This document shows positions 25,401-34,506 of a stretch of 64,000 bases of DNA, one piece after another. The position numbers were made by a program, and so were the translations under genes. Source of the DNA: Aliamphritea ceti (GTDB taxonomy: Bacteria; Pseudomonadota; Gammaproteobacteria; Pseudomonadales; Balneatricaceae); contig NZ_AP025282.1 of NCBI RefSeq assembly GCF_024347215.1, positions 1,488,001-1,552,000 on the forward strand, written 5' to 3'. A model generated the notes under the pieces. The model saw nothing but the letters and a program-made list of their open reading frames with translations. It had not been told where the DNA came from and ran no database searches. Positions within the stretch are counted from its first letter, which is position 1; each line of letters begins with the position of its first letter.

Positions 25401-25553
25401 ACGGACTGGAACAAACGTGCAGACATCAAAGCTGAGCTGCAATTTGATCTGATCATCTTGCTGGATGAGTGGGATTATCCGCCAATTGATCGTGATGAGG
25501 TTTATAAAGAGATCTTTGAGCAAGCTGAAAACTTCAAAAGGAATGCTGCTTGA
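22410..25553 (+). CDS. hsdR: Type I restriction enzyme motor/nuclease subunit HsdR
   Basis: 1047 residues. The N-terminal PD-(D/E)xK nuclease has IPDGILYINGLPLVVFEFKS (E-x-K at about residue 147). The SF2 translocase follows with Walker A GATGCGKSFTM (about residue 291), the DEAH box ISDEAHRSQ (about 394), GFTGTPID, and motif VI IQTISRVNR. A C-terminal helical region contacts the methylase. It starts three bases after the hsdS stop. All three subunits are full length, so the system looks functional. Confidence 0.97.
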   Translation: MKFTEERLEQAIIELLGKEGYLHTKGEQVGRTTEDVLIKADLRDFLAQRYQSDSITEYEIESIIHKLEFLPASDLYDTNKAIMKFVSDGFLLKREDSSQKDLYIQLIDYDEIDSNRYRIVNQMEIQGYELRIPDGILYINGLPLVVFEFKSAIREEATIHDAYKQLTTRYDRDIPELFKYNVLCVISDGVNTKMGSFFAPYEFYYSWRKVSGEEKLEKEGIDSLFTMTSGLFDKQRLVDVIRNFIYVPDTSSKQEKIVCRYPQYYAATKLFANIKQHMKPLGDGKGGTYFGATGCGKSFTMLFLTRLLMKDIELGSPTIILITDRTDLDDQLSGQFTNAKTYVGDQNIISVESRAELREQLKGRKSGGVFLTTIHKFTEDLDLLTERTNVICISDEAHRSQVNLEQKVTVTEEGVKKTYGFAKYLHDSLPNATYVGFTGTPIDATLDVFGAVVDSYTMTESVYDDITVRIVYEGRAAKVLLDGRQLDEVEKYYKECEEAGANEYQIDKSKTAMASMSTILADPDRIKAIAKDFVEHYENRVEEGSTQKSKAMFVCSSRESAYLFYKEIIQLRPEWDEIKVCEEGATLSESDKKKVKPMERVKMIMTRNKDDDKTLWGMLGNKEYRKELDRQFKNGKSNFKIAIVVDMWLTGFDVPFLDTIYIDKPLQKHSLIQTISRVNRKFEGKENGLVVDYIGIKKQMNLALSHYTGGQEQNLEDIKQSVIVVKDHLSLLDGLYHGFDSSPYFTGSPLEQLHCLNSSADFALRTKKFEKTFMDLTKRLKSAYDICVGSSELSQEHKDKIHYYLAIRTIVFKITTGGAPDIDQMNSRVRDLVKDALLSDGVEEIFKLGEKDGGEIDIFDDDYLAKLEVIKQPNTKLQLLQQMLAKAIGEFKKTNKVKGVDFTKKMNLLVEKYNERDEQDVLRSEVINDFSDEIISLYNELREEMASFGEMGIDFEEKAFYDILLALAHKYDFTYPEDRLLDLAKEVKKVIDDKAKYTDWNKRADIKAELQFDLIILLDEWDYPPIDRDEVYKEIFEQAENFKRNAA

Positions 25554-25585
25554 TCACGAATGCTGAGACTAGTTTTATCGTGATC
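25552..25585. terminator. Inverted repeat at the end of hsdR
   Basis: 8-bp arms GATCACGA (25552-25559) and TCGTGATC (25578-25585) begin in the hsdR stop codon. No strong T-run follows, so it is a weak terminator or a barrier between convergent hsdR and the mobility operon. The remaining ~200 bases up to 25784 hold nothing else convincing. Confidence 0.4.
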
Positions 25586-25784
25586 CTGAGTAAGACCTGA
25601 TCTGACGGTATATGTCTGATTAAGACCCTAATTCTCCTCTTGACGAGTGACGGATTTTCTTTGATGAGGTCTTTGATTTTTGAATACGTCACATCGTAAA
25701 TGCTGCGGTGTGGGGTATTCACGGAGTTTGTCACGAGCGGCCTTCAGAACAGTAAGCAACGAGGGGCTGTTTTGAGTGCTGTTT

Positions 25785-27989
25785 TCAAATGGCAGAAATT
25801 AGCAGGTTTTCGATATTTGTTATGCGTTGCAGCGCAATGCTGCCGCGTCTTAATGCGTTAGTAACTAGGGATGAATGCCCCAAAATTACTAACTGATCAG
25901 AAGGGCGTGTAACAGCCGTATATAGCAGTGTCTGATCAAGCATATGGCTGACATACCCAGGGAGTATCAAGATGCATGTAGGCCACTGAGAGCCTTGCGA
26001 TTTGTGAATCGTAATCGCGTATCCTAAATCCAGAATTTCCAAGGTTTCATAAGTGATATCGATGATCTCGCCATTGATATCCATTTGGGCTACAACACCA
26101 TCTTCATCAGGTTCTTTATAGATCGATGTGATTGAACCCAAATCACCATTACGGATGCCAGTTGTGTAATCGTTTGATGTGACCATGATCTGATCATCTA
26201 GCCTTAAAACTGCGCCAGTTCTAGTTATCCAGGGAATCCAGCCTCGAATGCCATCCTGATAATGAATCTCTGGACGCACTTCTTTTTCATCACGATATGC
26301 TTGTATTAGCTTGTTGAGATTATCAACACCCAGCGGGCCTTTACGAGTAGGTGTCAGCAATATACAACCTTGAGATCCGCCAGCCTTTTCCCACTCTGCT
26401 ATGATTCGTTCGTGAGAGCTATCAGCGGAATATACACAGTCACCAGAGTCACTGTTCAATAGGCCGTGGTGATAGTCATTTTCACGAATACTAGTCGCTA
26501 GTTGGTGAATGCCAGAATCCTGGCCTTGGCGTTTAACTTGGGTTAACTCATAGACAGGCAGAGGGCTTTTCATCACAGCGTGGAAAATCAAGCCACTGCC
26601 AACAGGTGGAAGCTGAGCCACATCACCAACCATGACGATTCGTGTTGCATAAGGTAGTACTCCGACCAGCTTGTACATGGTCAAAAGATCGACCATCGAG
26701 GCCTCATCTATTACAAGCAGAAGGTGATCTGGCATTGATTGCTTCTTCTCACCAATGTGATCTGAAATTAGTTTAGCGATAGTGAAAGCTGGCCTTCCTG
26801 TACTCTCTGACATGCGTTGTGCTGCACGTCCTGATAAGGCAGCCTGGTATTCATACATACCATCAGAAAGCTGCTCATAGATGGAGAGCATTGCTAACAG
26901 TATTGTGGTTTTTCCTGTACCAGCCCCTCCACTGATAACCGATACAGGTGAGCTTACAGCATTCTTCACAGCCTCGCGTTGCTCGGCTGTCATCTTGAAG
27001 GGGAGGGTAGTCTCAAAAGACAATAAAGCTTGCTCGATAGCGTTATCTGTTAGATTTTTTTCCCACGCAGATAGAAGTGATCCGTCTCCAGGCTCTCGTG
27101 AAGCCGCTTTGCTGATAAAGCGTGCTACAGCGTGTTCTTGAATGGCTGACCCTAATGTTTGATACCCGTAGGGTGTTTCGAGAAGGACTCCTTTTTTCAA
27201 AGAGTCTTCAATAATTGAATCAGCAGAAATATCCACATCTTTTGCGATGACAGAAGCATCGGTTAGAAGCTTCTCTTTCGGGATAAGAGTTGATCCAGTG
27301 CGATAACAATACTTAGAGGTAACATGCTCTGCAATTGCTGCTATGAGATCTTGATTGGAGACTTTCAAGTTTAGCTTATCAACCAGTCCCAGAATTTTTT
27401 CAAAAGACACACCGAAAGCGGCAAGGATGAACGGATTGGTCTTCAGCTGTATGAGCGCCTCAGAATTGTAAACACGGATTAATCGTTCAGCTAAACTGAG
27501 TGGAAGGCTTGAACCCTGTAACCACTCCAGAACGGCGTACAGGCCCTCGGAAGGCCATTTGGCAATTAATGCCTTGGCTCGGCCTTCATTGAATCCTTGA
27601 ACCCTTGTAAGGGCCTCTACATCGCCTAGAGATACTTTTTCATTGAGGTCTGGTATTGCTCGCACTAACCGACGTGCTAGAACATCACCAATGCCCTCGA
27701 CATTGCCAGAAATCCATCTGGCAATAAGTTCTCCCGAAGGCTTTAGGAGCGTAGCCGTATCAACATCTATGAGTTCTTCTTTAATCAGGATGCCGTTGAT
27801 GCGGTACTCACGTTGAGTTCGCTCTCCAGTTATGGCCCAAAGACTGCCTACCTCTGCCATCTCAAGGCAGTTTTTGGGGAGCCTTGCGGCTAGCGTCATT
27901 TCCATAAACTCTATCGTTCCGTCGTCATTTATGGGTTTGACGGTACGTATACCAGATGGGCGTACTTTAGAGACCTGGACATTTAGCAT
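25785..27989 (-). CDS. RecD2-like SF1 DNA helicase, last gene of the mobility operon
   Basis: 734 residues. The N-terminal half has helix-hairpin-helix-like repeats (SGNVEGIGDVLARRLVRAIP, VQGFNEGRAKALIAKW). The SF1B core carries Walker A SGGAGTGKTTILL, the Walker B region LLVIDEASMVD, motif III MVGDVAQLPPVGSG, and C-terminal motifs AITIHKSQGSQWP and TAVTRPSDQLVIL. RecD2-type enzymes unwind 5'-3'. Its start overlaps the preceding coiled-coil gene by seven bases (ATGCTAA), so it belongs to the recombinase operon. A role in element mobility or anti-host functions is inference. Confidence 0.88.
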   Translation of the reverse strand: MLNVQVSKVRPSGIRTVKPINDDGTIEFMEMTLAARLPKNCLEMAEVGSLWAITGERTQREYRINGILIKEELIDVDTATLLKPSGELIARWISGNVEGIGDVLARRLVRAIPDLNEKVSLGDVEALTRVQGFNEGRAKALIAKWPSEGLYAVLEWLQGSSLPLSLAERLIRVYNSEALIQLKTNPFILAAFGVSFEKILGLVDKLNLKVSNQDLIAAIAEHVTSKYCYRTGSTLIPKEKLLTDASVIAKDVDISADSIIEDSLKKGVLLETPYGYQTLGSAIQEHAVARFISKAASREPGDGSLLSAWEKNLTDNAIEQALLSFETTLPFKMTAEQREAVKNAVSSPVSVISGGAGTGKTTILLAMLSIYEQLSDGMYEYQAALSGRAAQRMSESTGRPAFTIAKLISDHIGEKKQSMPDHLLLVIDEASMVDLLTMYKLVGVLPYATRIVMVGDVAQLPPVGSGLIFHAVMKSPLPVYELTQVKRQGQDSGIHQLATSIRENDYHHGLLNSDSGDCVYSADSSHERIIAEWEKAGGSQGCILLTPTRKGPLGVDNLNKLIQAYRDEKEVRPEIHYQDGIRGWIPWITRTGAVLRLDDQIMVTSNDYTTGIRNGDLGSITSIYKEPDEDGVVAQMDINGEIIDITYETLEILDLGYAITIHKSQGSQWPTCILILPGYVSHMLDQTLLYTAVTRPSDQLVILGHSSLVTNALRRGSIALQRITNIENLLISAI

Positions 27990-28405
27990 GAGCGAGGAGC
28001 CATTCCTGTTTGCTGAATCACTTCATCGATTGCAGAAAAACGCTCTAATTGCTTACGTAACGTGGCATTCTCAGCCTTGAGCTTAGCGATCTCGTCTTCA
28101 AGCTTGCTGACTTCTGAAGCGCGTTGGTTTGCTCGCTTTTCTGAGCGCTCACGAGCGGCCTCATGAGCCTTGCTATCAGTTTTTTCTTTCTCACCAAACC
28201 AGCGCTTTTCAGCTTTATCAAGAAAGTCTCTGACTGTAAGATTCTGAGTTGTAACTGAGCGACTAAAATCAAGTTCAGCACAGAGTGCAGCTCGGTTAAT
28301 TTTTCCACCATTGTTGTACTCGTGGAAATCACCTGCCTTATCACGCTGAGCAATCCAGTTTTCCACTCTTTCTGCGTACAGCTTTCCTTTCTGTTTGCCG
28401 TTCAT
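27983..28405 (-). CDS. HTH plus coiled-coil accessory protein 1 of the recombinase operon
   Basis: 140 residues. The N-terminal segment with KINRAALCAELDFSRS looks like a helix-turn-helix. From about residue 70 a charged helix leads into a coiled coil with heptads (VSKLEDEIAKLKAENATLRK). The layout resembles TnpC of Tn554, a small helper of tyrosine-recombinase transposition, though no family can be assigned from reading alone. It overlaps the upstream gene by four bases (ATGA) and recD2 by seven. Confidence 0.65.
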   Translation of the reverse strand: MNGKQKGKLYAERVENWIAQRDKAGDFHEYNNGGKINRAALCAELDFSRSVTTQNLTVRDFLDKAEKRWFGEKEKTDSKAHEAARERSEKRANQRASEVSKLEDEIAKLKAENATLRKQLERFSAIDEVIQQTGMAPRSC

Positions 28406-28872
28406 TTTTTCTTCCGAAACTGGGCAATTAGCGGGTCATTCAAATCAAGAACATTGTCATCTTTGACTTTGATGTTTGCATTTAAAAGCGGAGACCGCTC
28501 GGTAAATTCTTCAGGATCAATTTTTCTCCTACGGGCAATCATTGCTGCGTAAGCAAGAGCTTCTCTTGCCTTATCTCTTTCATCTTGAAGCTCTTTAATC
28601 TGTTTCTTAAGTTTTTCAATTTCAGACTCAAGTACGCTGATCTTAGAGCCTTTAACCGTGTACTCTTTACCTTCGTTCTTGTAGCTTTTAGTCAGCTTCT
28701 GGACACGCCCAAACTCAGAATAAAACTTTCCGTTGCGCCATAAAGTTTGCTTGCTTACTCCAACTTTCTCTATAAAGAACTGCCACTTGAAGAGTGATGG
28801 GTCTAATGCTTGGCGTTCAAAGTCACTCAACAATTTGAAGGCAAGTTTAAGCTGCTGATCAGTCATCGCCAT
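28402..28872 (-). CDS. HTH plus coiled-coil accessory protein 2 of the recombinase operon
   Basis: 156 residues. The N-terminal part includes FFIEKVGVSKQTLWRNGKFY, an HTH-like segment, then a coiled coil (SKISVLESEIEKLKKQIKEL), then a basic tail ending FRKKK. It is similar in design to the next gene, so the two look like a pair of TnpC-type factors. The start at 28872 has GGAG eight bases upstream and lies three bases after the stop of the largest recombinase. Confidence 0.65.
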   Translation of the reverse strand: MAMTDQQLKLAFKLLSDFERQALDPSLFKWQFFIEKVGVSKQTLWRNGKFYSEFGRVQKLTKSYKNEGKEYTVKGSKISVLESEIEKLKKQIKELQDERDKAREALAYAAMIARRRKIDPEEFTERSPLLNANIKVKDDNVLDLNDPLIAQFRKKK

Positions 28873-28875
28873 TGC

Positions 28876-31602
28876 TTATTCTCCACACTGAAAAGGGCAG
28901 TCGTCAGGGTAAGATCCGTCCTTGTGGAAGGGCTTAAATTCAACCTTGTCATCGGCAAAAGAACTGCCTAACAATTTGTCGGCCATTTCCAACGTTGTAT
29001 TGGAGTTTGTGTAGATGATGAGGAGCCGATCAATATGCATTTTCACCGCTTTTGTGCCGTTTTCATAAATCTCTATGAGCCGTTCCAATTCAACAGCTGT
29101 TTTGTCTCTCTCAGCTAGTAGTTTCTCTCTTTGGAATTCATCTTTTAGGTCAAAAATAAAATGCTTACAGCCTTTGCCTTCAGCACCGACTAAGCACTTC
29201 ATGTTCAGCTCACATGGTCTGAGATTTAACGAGCGAACACAGTATCCAAGAGGGGTGTGCTGAATGGTTTGCATAGTGCTATAAAGGTACTCAATGATAT
29301 CTGCCTCAGGAATTTCGTCCTGTTGGAATTGACGAATTTTCTGTGGAATGTCACCCACGAAACGATTGTTATCATTGAGCATCAGTTCACCAATGAGTTG
29401 TGCTCTTTCAGATCCAGAGTTGTGATCATAATGGCGGCCTTGCAGCTCAGTACGTCCCATCCAGCGGTTGACGATAGCCTCGGAAACGCCTGCTCTGAAT
29501 AGAGAGGTGGTGCGCCAATGGCGGCCTTTATGTGACTGCCAGGTGGCTGTTACATGCTCTTCAACATTAACTGCGTATTTGAGGAAGGCATTAGGGTAAC
29601 GATCATTGCCTGTAAAGAAATACTTAACGGCGTCATAGCCTAGTATTTCAGGTATGAGAGGGTTGGGTTCGGCACCGCCGCTCGTGATTTCTGCACGAAG
29701 AAATAGGTGTTCAGAGACCTTTTGTTCAACCTTGAAGGATTTAGATTGAATTGTTATCGCTTTCGCTTCAAAGTCTTTGACTGTGAGACCTTTTTCTTCA
29801 GCTTCATTCCTTATGATTTCATTTGCATCCTGGAGATCCGCCTCATATAGCTCTTTCTCCAAAGCAAAATTGTTATCAGTAAAGCGATTGTAGATGTAGC
29901 TTTCGATTGATGCCTGGCTAACTGTATAAGCAGAGCTTACGGAGTACCGTACATACTGGTCTTCAGTCTTAACTTTGACCGTGATTTTTTGCTTTTTGGT
30001 GATCTCAAAGTTTTTGTTTAGTTCTTTGAAGTCAGTATCACTGTTGGAAGACATCAGAACCAGTTCAGGAAAGAGTTCTCTGAAAGTAAGAACGTCTAAA
30101 TGAGTACTGATGTCGTAGCTGCCATGAGCGTAGCTTGTTAGCTTGGCTTTGGCATCTTCAAGACTCATGACCGCTGGAGCGCGACCTTTTCCCTTAAACT
30201 CGGAAGGATTGAAGGTATAACAAGCAGCGGTACTCCCCCAAGCTTCACTTGTGAGCGCTGATATTGTTTTGTCACCTGAGTTCTGTCTGTGAACATTTCG
30301 ACCATGAAGAACGGTTAAAAACTCTTTTTCCGTGATCGAGCTGGAGCGAAGTCTTATCTGTCCTTTTACGAATTCCAGAATTGCTTCGCCAGTTACTGTG
30401 AAGCGATTTCTTTTAGCATCAATCGGTGTAATAGTAAGCTCTAACTCCCACTTATCATAAGCTTTAACCTTTGATGGTGTGCTTTTCGCAGTACTGTAAA
30501 TTGGGAGAATATCTGCTAAATCATCAAGCTCATATTCATCGTCAGGATTCACATCTCTTTTCAGCTGCCAAGCTTCTTTGGCCTCTTGGATTTTGACCGT
30601 TATAAATGCTTCAAGCTCTTCTATCAAAGATTCAGCATCAGCATTTCTTTTTGCTCTAAAGCTATCAAGTCGAGATCTAACTACAGCTAGAGACTTATTA
30701 GCTTCAAGCTCTTCTGCACACTGACGGTACGGCTCAGTAAGTTTGTGAACTTGCTCTACAACATCTGTTAACAGAGGACGCCAATCTTGAGGAATATAGC
30801 GCGAATGAGGAGCCATTCCTTTTTCAGTCCAGACTTTACAGAATAGTTCACCATTGAACTCCTGTAGGCAGTCATACGGGAGTCTAAGAACTTCACCGAT
30901 GCGTAACCCTAATCCATACTGAAATGCTTGTGTGTAGACAGACAGCAGATCTGAGATAAGGTGGTGATTTAGAGGATCTAGCTTATATGCTTCTTCCACT
31001 TTCCACTTGAGCTGAACAACTGCCCTAACAAGTTCAGGAATAGGCATTTTCTCCTTAATGGCAGGAAGTCCTTGTTTCTCCTGGGCAAACTTGTGCTTTG
31101 CTGGGCTAATAGTGTCTATTGTTCCAGCTAGAAGGTATTCGCTCTGAAGGAAATTTACATACCCATTCAAATCCTGAAGAGGCTGAACTGGACGGCGGTA
31201 ATGATCAATCATCATTTCATAGGCCAAGTGATAGAGATCAAAAGTCAGATCTTCCAGTTTAGTGATTCCAACCTTGGTTAAAAATTGAGCAATGTTTCTA
31301 TGTGAATGCAGCCTACCTATGGAAAGTGGGGTAGTACGTACTCGCAAATCCCAAAGATGACCAATAATTAAAAGCTTAATTGTTTCTTCAATTTCAGTTG
31401 GCCAAGGTGTGCGCTCTTTATCTTCTCCTGGTTCTGAGAAATAGAGGTTTTCACCCCGATATCGCCATGTGCTCGATTCGTAATCTTGCCCCTTAAAGTA
31501 ATCAAGCTGGGTGAATTGAGACCGTGCTCGTTCACAAAGAATTTGATAGTTGGACTCAATAGAACGATTACGTTTGTCGCTTAGATTAATAATGTTATTC
31601 AT
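28876..31602 (-). CDS. Large tyrosine recombinase (third of three)
   Basis: About 908 residues from ATG 31602; a GTG three codons upstream is also possible. The catalytic core is C-terminal-central: first Arg box FQYGLGLRIGEVLRLPYDCL, then HKGRHWRTTSLFRAGVSEAI and the nucleophile in RTELQGRHYDHNS. A cysteine-rich tail (CVRSLNLRPCELNMKC, GCKHFIF, CPFQCGE) suggests zinc binding. It is much longer than a typical integrase. ATGAATAA makes an 8-base overlap with the previous gene, matching the 8-base overlap at the junction before it. Confidence 0.82.
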   Translation of the reverse strand: MNNIINLSDKRNRSIESNYQILCERARSQFTQLDYFKGQDYESSTWRYRGENLYFSEPGEDKERTPWPTEIEETIKLLIIGHLWDLRVRTTPLSIGRLHSHRNIAQFLTKVGITKLEDLTFDLYHLAYEMMIDHYRRPVQPLQDLNGYVNFLQSEYLLAGTIDTISPAKHKFAQEKQGLPAIKEKMPIPELVRAVVQLKWKVEEAYKLDPLNHHLISDLLSVYTQAFQYGLGLRIGEVLRLPYDCLQEFNGELFCKVWTEKGMAPHSRYIPQDWRPLLTDVVEQVHKLTEPYRQCAEELEANKSLAVVRSRLDSFRAKRNADAESLIEELEAFITVKIQEAKEAWQLKRDVNPDDEYELDDLADILPIYSTAKSTPSKVKAYDKWELELTITPIDAKRNRFTVTGEAILEFVKGQIRLRSSSITEKEFLTVLHGRNVHRQNSGDKTISALTSEAWGSTAACYTFNPSEFKGKGRAPAVMSLEDAKAKLTSYAHGSYDISTHLDVLTFRELFPELVLMSSNSDTDFKELNKNFEITKKQKITVKVKTEDQYVRYSVSSAYTVSQASIESYIYNRFTDNNFALEKELYEADLQDANEIIRNEAEEKGLTVKDFEAKAITIQSKSFKVEQKVSEHLFLRAEITSGGAEPNPLIPEILGYDAVKYFFTGNDRYPNAFLKYAVNVEEHVTATWQSHKGRHWRTTSLFRAGVSEAIVNRWMGRTELQGRHYDHNSGSERAQLIGELMLNDNNRFVGDIPQKIRQFQQDEIPEADIIEYLYSTMQTIQHTPLGYCVRSLNLRPCELNMKCLVGAEGKGCKHFIFDLKDEFQREKLLAERDKTAVELERLIEIYENGTKAVKMHIDRLLIIYTNSNTTLEMADKLLGSSFADDKVEFKPFHKDGSYPDDCPFQCGE

Positions 31603-33289
31603 GCTCAGCACCGATCATAGGAGTTGCTATTGAGGTCTTGCCAGTTTCGAGAAAAGTTACAGATTCGCCTTCTGCATATGCAATTGCGGCTCTACATCCC
31701 GCAACCGCTTCATCTAGTTGATGAACAGCAGCACCTGTGGATGTGTTTTTAAGTTCTTCAACCTTCTCTAGTAGGTTCTCCAGGGCGTTTTTATGGGCTT
31801 GTGCGTCTTTGTTTGCGCAAAATTTGTCGCACTCATAGCAGGCAACCGCAGGTTCTAGCATACAAACAGAACCCTTGTGGCATTTACCAATAGAGGTAAA
31901 GTGCTTAATTTCGACTATCTCTTCGCCGTATATGTTTCCTGTTTGATCGCCTTCACGAGTCCAAGCTGCTACAAAATGGCGTTGTTCAACGCGCTTATTA
32001 GTTGCCTCATTTAGGATTTCAAACATCTCATGTGTGTAGCGGAAATAATGCTTAACGGAACCTACTCCGCTGTGGTCTAGCAGATCAGCGACTTCCTCTT
32101 CAGTCTTTCCTTCATTCACGGCATTTGTTCCAACCGTATAGCGGAATCGGTATGGGTTAAGATTGAATCGCATACCTGTGCGAGGAGACCTTGGAATATA
32201 GTTTGCGATGCAATTCAACCGATAGCTAATACCCTGAGAGCTAAGGTGATGCCCTTCATCGGTCTTACCAGATTCATCGTATAGCTCCTGATAAGGCTGA
32301 AAAGCATTATGTGTTCTATAGATTGTTTGGTTGGTAAATTCAGGACGATCTAACAAGTAAGGGTTATCAAGATCTGAATAAAATCTTTTAGTTCTGCGCA
32401 TAATCAAAGGTGGATTGTTCAGCGCCAAGTCAGCATGAACTTGCTTGTGTGCTTCGATTAAGTTTCGAATCATAGTCGCTAGCTCGCCGCTAAGTATTCG
32501 CTTGGTAAACTGAGTTCTCCGCTTTTGTTGCCGCTGCTTAACGCGAGGAACGTTGAGGTAAGCAATCCCAAGTTTATCGTTATCAACAAAGTCAGATTGC
32601 TTCATCAGTGAGATTTGAATAGGACGAAGGCCAAACGTCATGCAAAGAGCGAGAATTACGCGGTCTTCAAGATGAATAACTGGATTATTCACAGCCTCCT
32701 GGATAATTGCCATTTCCTCTCGAACAAATGGCCCCATTTCAGCATCCAGGGTAAAAAGAGTGCTGTATAGATTCTGACTCCCTCCACTAGATAGTTTTTG
32801 TACTTCATCATGGAAATCGTAGGAATAACCTTCGCACTCGTATGCAATCAACCATCTTGAGAAGGCTTTGATAGCCGTCAGATCACTGTCTTTCCTTATA
32901 TCTAAAATGGCTGCTTGAATGGCACTGGTAATGTCTTTTCCCTGAAGAACTCTTGAGGTAATTAAATCAATCCCTTCGGCATATTGGTTGATGCTCCCTG
33001 CTATATAGTGCTGAAGCAGATACTTCAGAAACGATGATGTGATCGAGTCTAGTTCACTAACACCCGTAAAGAATGGAGACGTATCGATATTTACAACAAC
33101 ACCATTGTCATCAGGCCACTGGAGATTAGAAAGCCAGGTGCCAGAAGCATCTTTAATCTCCATCTGATAGCCGTGGCGGCTAGTCATATAGCGATCAGCT
33201 TCTGTGGAGGTGGGTAGTTCATGATCAAGAAAACCTTCATAAGGTATTTGCTCTAACTCACCAAGCTGTACAGCTAGCTGATCATTCAT
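31595..33289 (-). CDS. Tyrosine recombinase (second of three), TnpB-like
   Basis: About 564 residues from ATG 33289, which has AAGGAG ten bases upstream; a start 17 codons earlier lies deep in the previous gene. First Arg box LCMTFGLRPIQISLMKQSDF; second box LNPYRFRYTVGTNAVNEGKT; LDHSGVGSVKHYFRYTHE contains the terminal H and nucleophile Y. A C-terminal zinc-finger-like cluster has CHKGSVCMLEPAVACYECD and KFC. Size and cysteine tail resemble TnpB of Tn554. It overlaps both neighbours by eight bases. Confidence 0.85.
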   Translation of the reverse strand: MNDQLAVQLGELEQIPYEGFLDHELPTSTEADRYMTSRHGYQMEIKDASGTWLSNLQWPDDNGVVVNIDTSPFFTGVSELDSITSSFLKYLLQHYIAGSINQYAEGIDLITSRVLQGKDITSAIQAAILDIRKDSDLTAIKAFSRWLIAYECEGYSYDFHDEVQKLSSGGSQNLYSTLFTLDAEMGPFVREEMAIIQEAVNNPVIHLEDRVILALCMTFGLRPIQISLMKQSDFVDNDKLGIAYLNVPRVKQRQQKRRTQFTKRILSGELATMIRNLIEAHKQVHADLALNNPPLIMRRTKRFYSDLDNPYLLDRPEFTNQTIYRTHNAFQPYQELYDESGKTDEGHHLSSQGISYRLNCIANYIPRSPRTGMRFNLNPYRFRYTVGTNAVNEGKTEEEVADLLDHSGVGSVKHYFRYTHEMFEILNEATNKRVEQRHFVAAWTREGDQTGNIYGEEIVEIKHFTSIGKCHKGSVCMLEPAVACYECDKFCANKDAQAHKNALENLLEKVEELKNTSTGAAVHQLDEAVAGCRAAIAYAEGESVTFLETGKTSIATPMIGAEHE

Positions 33290-34496
33290 TATCAGGTGCT
33301 CCTTGTAATATTTGAGCTTGTACGGCAAGAGTGAATTCACTAACCCGTCGCTGAATTGAACCTTTTGCGTAGTGGTCAGGCATCTGACTTCCTTTCGCCC
33401 ATCCTCCAGCTTGTTCCATCAGTTGTGATACAGCAGCTTTCTTAGCAATAGGCCCCATAGTTTCATATTCATTAAGAGCCTCTTCACGTAGTGAATCTAC
33501 ATAGGTGTTTCTTAATCGGTGTGGGCCAAGTTGTCCTTCAAATTCTGGGTATTTTTTTATGATTACATTGAGAGCGTCTGTAGGTGTTTGTCGGCTGATA
33601 GGCTTCTGATCAATAGCAGACAAGAAAAGGTATTCTGAGCGATGAGCATTCTTAAGTTTTGAGCGAATATTAGTGATGTAATGAGTAAAAATGGCGGCTA
33701 GCCCGTCGTTTAAAGCAACAATTCGTTCTTTAGTTTTGGCAGCAGGGCGATCTTTACGACCATATTCACGATGTTCATCTTTAAGAATCTCAAAGTACTT
33801 ATCCGCACCTGAAGGCCCTGAAAGATAGAAATCCTTTTCTCTTAATCCTAGTGTTTCGCCTCTACGGTTTCCGCCTAGAATCATAGTGAGAAAGAGGCAG
33901 TAATTTCGCCAGCGAACATACTCGCTCTTAAATGGATTTAGATCGTTGTCTTGCAATGGGTTGATGATGGCCAAAAACTTTAATTTCAGTTCTTCATCCA
34001 GACCAACCATGTCAGAGCTACCATCAGAATATGGTGCTTTGCCGTGGAGCTGAAAGGAGGTATTCATAGTCCCAAGCTTTGCTTGGGAGGCTTTAATCTC
34101 AACTGGGTCTTTCAGTCGTCCTGCATAAAAGTTCCAGATGAACCGAATGAAGGCTGTGGTTTGTGTCCAACGTAACTTATAGGTTTTACGACCAACGGGT
34201 TCGCCTGTATCTAAGCGAGCAGAGTAAAAGGCACTTAAGCTTTCAATCTCTCCTATTTGTAGGTGTTCACCTGCTGCAAACCGTCCAGCGAGACTAAAAC
34301 CATTATTGGCACAGAACTCATAGAGCTTCTTAATGCTGTTTGCTTCAGCCTTGATCGTATAGTACGGATGCCCCTGGTCAAAACGTTGTAACAGGTAACT
34401 TGCAGCGCTGAGATCTACTATGCCATCAACAATGACTAGTGGGATGTGCTGGCCTCTAAGTTTCTCAAATTTGGTCGTCGCAACTTTTATCTGCAT
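33282..34496 (-). CDS. Tyrosine recombinase (first of three), TnpA-like
   Basis: About 404 residues from ATG 34496 (MQIKVATTKFEKLRG) with AAGGA just upstream; a TTG at 34547 would add 17 unlikely residues. An N-terminal SAM-like DNA-binding region is followed by the catalytic core: MILGGNRRGETLGLREKDF (Arg I), LGPHRLRNTYVDSLREEAL (HxxR) and AGGWAKGSQMPDHYAKGS (Y nucleophile). It is the first gene of a six-gene overlapping operon reading inward from the right island edge. Three different tyrosine recombinases in a row recall Tn554 and RIT elements. Confidence 0.86.
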   Translation of the reverse strand: MQIKVATTKFEKLRGQHIPLVIVDGIVDLSAASYLLQRFDQGHPYYTIKAEANSIKKLYEFCANNGFSLAGRFAAGEHLQIGEIESLSAFYSARLDTGEPVGRKTYKLRWTQTTAFIRFIWNFYAGRLKDPVEIKASQAKLGTMNTSFQLHGKAPYSDGSSDMVGLDEELKLKFLAIINPLQDNDLNPFKSEYVRWRNYCLFLTMILGGNRRGETLGLREKDFYLSGPSGADKYFEILKDEHREYGRKDRPAAKTKERIVALNDGLAAIFTHYITNIRSKLKNAHRSEYLFLSAIDQKPISRQTPTDALNVIIKKYPEFEGQLGPHRLRNTYVDSLREEALNEYETMGPIAKKAAVSQLMEQAGGWAKGSQMPDHYAKGSIQRRVSEFTLAVQAQILQGAPDNE

Positions 34497-34506
34497 CTTT
34501 CCTTGA

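Noticed and set aside
25534..25734. 66-residue - strand ORF after hsdR
   Set aside because: It overlaps the hsdR end, has no ribosome site or recognisable family, and the region contains an inverted repeat.
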